The notes beneath the pieces are model-generated. The model ran no database searches and was not told the DNA's origin. It saw only the letters and a program-made list of their open reading frames with translations. Shown piece after piece: positions 7,460-7,814 of a stretch of 7,814 nt of DNA. A program made the position numbers and the translations under genes. The DNA comes from JARDZI01 sp041639705 (GTDB lineage Bacteria > Bacillota > Clostridia > Clostridiales > Caloramatoraceae): positions 1 through 7,814 of the forward strand of contig JBEQBT010000160.1 in NCBI GenBank assembly GCA_041639705.1. The letters run 5' to 3'. Position 1 is the stretch's first letter. Every line of letters starts with the position of its first letter.

Positions 7460-7494
7460 TGACATAACCTCCACCAGTTTATTTGACAAATGCT

Positions 7495-7524
7495 ATTATA
7501 TACCTTCATAGGTCGTTTTTGCAA
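7495..7524 (-). promoter_or_regulatory. Sigma-A type promoter for the split-barrel gene
   Basis: On the minus strand TTGCAA (7519-7524) is followed after 18 bases by a perfect TATAAT (7495-7500). Transcription would start near 7488, leaving a leader of about 30 bases that contains the GGAGG ribosome site and excludes the upstream TTG as a practical start. Confidence 0.65.
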
Positions 7525-7656
7525 GCTGAAGGGTTCCTTAATGATCCTGCAGCCCTATTAATATTTATAGAAGGTCCGGCTTGAAATCTATGCAATCCCT
7601 CTAGCATCTAGCTGCTTTTCCTATTGGAAGCTTCATTGATTATCACCTACATAATT

Positions 7657-7692
7657 TAATATATTTAGTATTCCTAAATACTAAATATATTA
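7657..7692. repeat. AT-rich 16-bp perfect inverted repeat
   Basis: The arms 7657-7672 and 7677-7692 are exact reverse complements (core TTTAGTATT / AATACTAAA) around a CCTA loop. The only G-C pair in the arms is in AGTA/TACT. It sits 13 bases left of the IS200-type hairpin. It could be a weak terminator, a regulator site, or a hairpin beside which the element inserted. Nothing decides between these. Confidence 0.6.
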
Positions 7693-7693
7693 T

Positions 7694-7814
7694 TGTGTAA
7701 CGAATACCACGGGCTATGCCCGTGGTTCCAAAAGGCTTTTAGCTATGAGTGGAAAAAAATAACCTCCTTTGATAAAATAAATGCAGGTTCGCCAACCGCA
7801 TTAAATACAAAGGA
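7694..7814 (+). mobile_element. Left end of an IS200/IS605-family element (tnpA beyond window)
   Basis: A perfect 9-bp hairpin (ACCACGGGC, loop TAT, GCCCGTGGT; 7706-7726) is followed by an AT-rich leader and ends at AAAGGA, the start of a ribosome site. Subterminal hairpins instead of terminal inverted repeats are the hallmark of IS200/IS605 elements, whose Y1 transposase TnpA acts on single-stranded DNA. The order hairpin, leader, RBS matches the left end of IS200-group elements that carry only tnpA. The exact left boundary is not certain. I place it between the AT-rich repeat and the hairpin. The transposase itself lies outside the window, so completeness cannot be judged. Confidence 0.6.
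7763..7814 (+). promoter_or_regulatory. RBS-sequestering leader of IS200-type tnpA
   Basis: TCCTTTG (7765-7771) pairs with CAAAGGA (7808-7814), the beginning of the presumed ribosome site. Two more C (7763-7764) await a GG just past the edge. Inside, AATGC and GGTT (7780-7789, one bulged A) pair with AACCGCATT (7794-7802) around a CGCC loop. Translation of tnpA in IS200 is known to be held down by such a hairpin in its leader. Here the anti-RBS arm is read directly, but the start codon is out of view. Confidence 0.6.

Noticed and set aside
7067..7489. 140-residue version of the split-barrel protein starting at TTG 7489
   Set aside because: The GGAGG motif would be inside the coding part, the predicted transcript start is at about the TTG itself, and family members begin at the ATG at 7459.
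7506..7607. 33-codon minus-strand ORF (starts MLEGLHRFQAG)
   Set aside because: It has no ribosome binding site, overlaps the -35 box of the split-barrel gene, and resembles no protein I recognise.
7781..7804. Seven-codon ORF in the IS200-type leader as a leader peptide
   Set aside because: It lies inside the paired leader helix with no upstream ribosome site. Chance is sufficient.
1..7814. CRISPR array, tRNA or rRNA genes, or a complete defence island
   Set aside because: There are no spaced direct repeats, no cloverleaf or rRNA signatures, and no defence gene other than the single hsdR.

Overview
The window looks like the chromosome of a low-GC Gram-positive anaerobe, most likely a Clostridia (Clostridium or Lachnospiraceae-like) member. 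The evidence is the AT-rich intergenic DNA, strong AGGAGG-type ribosome binding sites, and the type of GapN, amidohydrolase and IS110 proteins. No rRNA, tRNA or CRISPR array is visible.

Layout from left to right: the last 28 codons of an unidentified gene (2-88); a non-coding stretch with two hairpins and an extended -10 promoter; an intact metal-dependent amidohydrolase (332-1468); a structured non-coding stretch that is probably the left end of an IS110-family element; an IS110 transposase remnant with a large internal deletion and a frameshift (1768 to about 2250); a full-length type I restriction subunit hsdR (2252-5473) that begins exactly where the IS110 remnant stops; a degraded gapN gene that has lost its start and carries a frameshift and a stop (about 5637-6976); a strong bidirectional terminator; a small flavin-type split-barrel protein on the minus strand (7067-7459); and, running off the right edge, the left end of an IS200/IS605-family element, whose tnpA leader would pair with and hide its own ribosome binding site.

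The central part (about 1500-5640) reads as a scar of horizontal transfer. A type IC (EcoR124I-like) hsdR sits alone, with no hsdM or hsdS in view. A dead IS110 lies at its 5' side and a 5'-truncated housekeeping-type gene at its 3' side. HsdR needs HsdM and HsdS to find and cut DNA, so this copy either works with partners encoded elsewhere or is a relic whose reading frame has not yet decayed. The flanking amidohydrolase and the split-barrel protein look like ordinary resident genes with their own promoters.

I did not find a convincing new multi-gene system. The items most worth a second look are the orphan hsdR fused to the IS110 tail, the possible relic of an IS110 bridge RNA, the multiply broken gapN, and the RBS-sequestering IS200 leader.
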